In this document: positions 5,290 through 5,607 of the stretch, piece after piece
Numbering within the stretch: position 1 is the first letter of the stretch
How the letters are laid out: the number at the start of each line of letters is the position of its first letter
Source of the DNA: a bacterium UBP17_UBA6191
GTDB lineage: Bacteria > Muiribacteriota > UBA6191
Length of the DNA stretch: 5,607 nt
Assembly (NCBI GenBank): GCA_002422125.1
Contig: DITF01000221.1
Coordinates: forward strand, 1-5,607
Direction of reading: 5' to 3'
Notes under the pieces: generated by a model
Told to the model about the DNA's origin: nothing
Database searches by the model: none
Seen by the model: only the letters and a program-made list of their open reading frames with translations
Position numbers and translations under genes: made by a program

Positions 5290-5607
5290 AGACTCAGATT
5301 CATGTTCTGAAATCTGATGTGCTTAAGCCAAAGTGTCCGGTCATTCTATACCCGCTTATAAAGGCAATCACCTTAACTCCTTTCCCGCTTGAGCCTTTAG
5401 ACATCGTTACAACACAGCTTGAAATGCAACCCTTGTCCATTCCCCCTGCGCATGTACAGGAAATCTCAAAAAATTTAGTCGTCTCTTCTGGAGTAGTGAG
5501 ATATTTTCATCCCGACAAGCCAAAGACTGACAAAGTCAAGAGTCTGGAAATTCAATATAAGATAAATTCTGCGGCCCACACCCCAGTGGATCTCTACTTT
5601 CCAATTG
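5286..5607 (+). CDS. 5' part of an unrecognised protein gene (3' truncated by window)
   Basis: The frame is open from ATG 5286 to the end of the window, giving 107 complete residues beginning MKTQIHVLKS. The start overlaps the previous stop as ATGA, a classic arrangement for coupled translation, and no independent ribosome-binding site is present (CCCCCCCTCTCG precedes it). The visible part is rich in Pro, Leu and Ile with alternating polar and hydrophobic residues (LYPLIKAITLTPFPLEPLDI, then TTQLEMQPLSI), suggesting beta-strands. A longer basic, charged patch follows (HPDKPKTDKVKS). There is no signal peptide or transmembrane helix in what can be seen, and I recognise no domain. It belongs to the sigma factor operon by position. 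The function is unknown and the gene continues past the window edge. Confidence 0.7.
   Translation, partial: MKTQIHVLKSDVLKPKCPVILYPLIKAITLTPFPLEPLDIVTTQLEMQPLSIPPAHVQEISKNLVVSSGVVRYFHPDKPKTDKVKSLEIQYKINSAAHTPVDLYFPI

Overview
The window carries eight genes, all on the + strand, packed tightly: one tRNA and seven protein genes, of which the first and last are cut by the window edges. The only recognisable families are SpoVG, peptidyl-tRNA hydrolase (Pth) and a FliA/WhiG-type flagellar sigma factor, plus a large TPR-repeat protein. Base composition is moderate (roughly mid-40s % GC by eye). A SpoVG homologue, a non-CCA-encoding tRNA-Gln and a WhiG-like sigma-28 factor followed by a small 'MAIRPID' protein fit a motile bacterium from a spirochaete-like or Firmicutes-related or other deep-branching lineage. 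I cannot place it more precisely.

Region 1 (1-3538) looks like a housekeeping block: the 3' end of an unrecognised gene, spoVG with a good ribosome-binding site, tRNA-Gln(UUG) only 19 nt after the spoVG stop, a 729-residue TPR protein starting 12 nt after the tRNA, and pth 4 nt after the TPR gene. The linkage of SpoVG or tRNA-Gln with pth is a known neighbourhood (ispE or spoVG ... prs, rplY/ctc, pth in many bacteria). Here prs and rplY are absent and the TPR gene occupies their place. A hairpin whose loop contains the spoVG stop codon lies just before the tRNA, so RNA processing at the tRNA probably separates the spoVG and TPR messages.

Region 2 (3539-5607) looks like a motility regulatory operon with its own start. 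A strong housekeeping-type promoter with an extended -10 lies directly after pth. It is followed by a short leader, the sigma factor gene (fliA/whiG type, with an acidic N-terminal extension), a small charged protein overlapping it by one base, a 155-residue unknown protein one base further on, and another unknown protein that overlaps it by ATGA and runs off the window. The last two are joined by a C7 run in perfect register for a -1 frameshift that would fuse them.

No mobile element, CRISPR array, insertion sequence or defence system is visible, and no stretch over 300 bases lacks a gene. The points most worth attention are the tRNA-punctuated transcript, the promoter and leader of the sigma gene, and the unknown gene pair at the right end. 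None of them amounts to a clearly new system on sequence alone.
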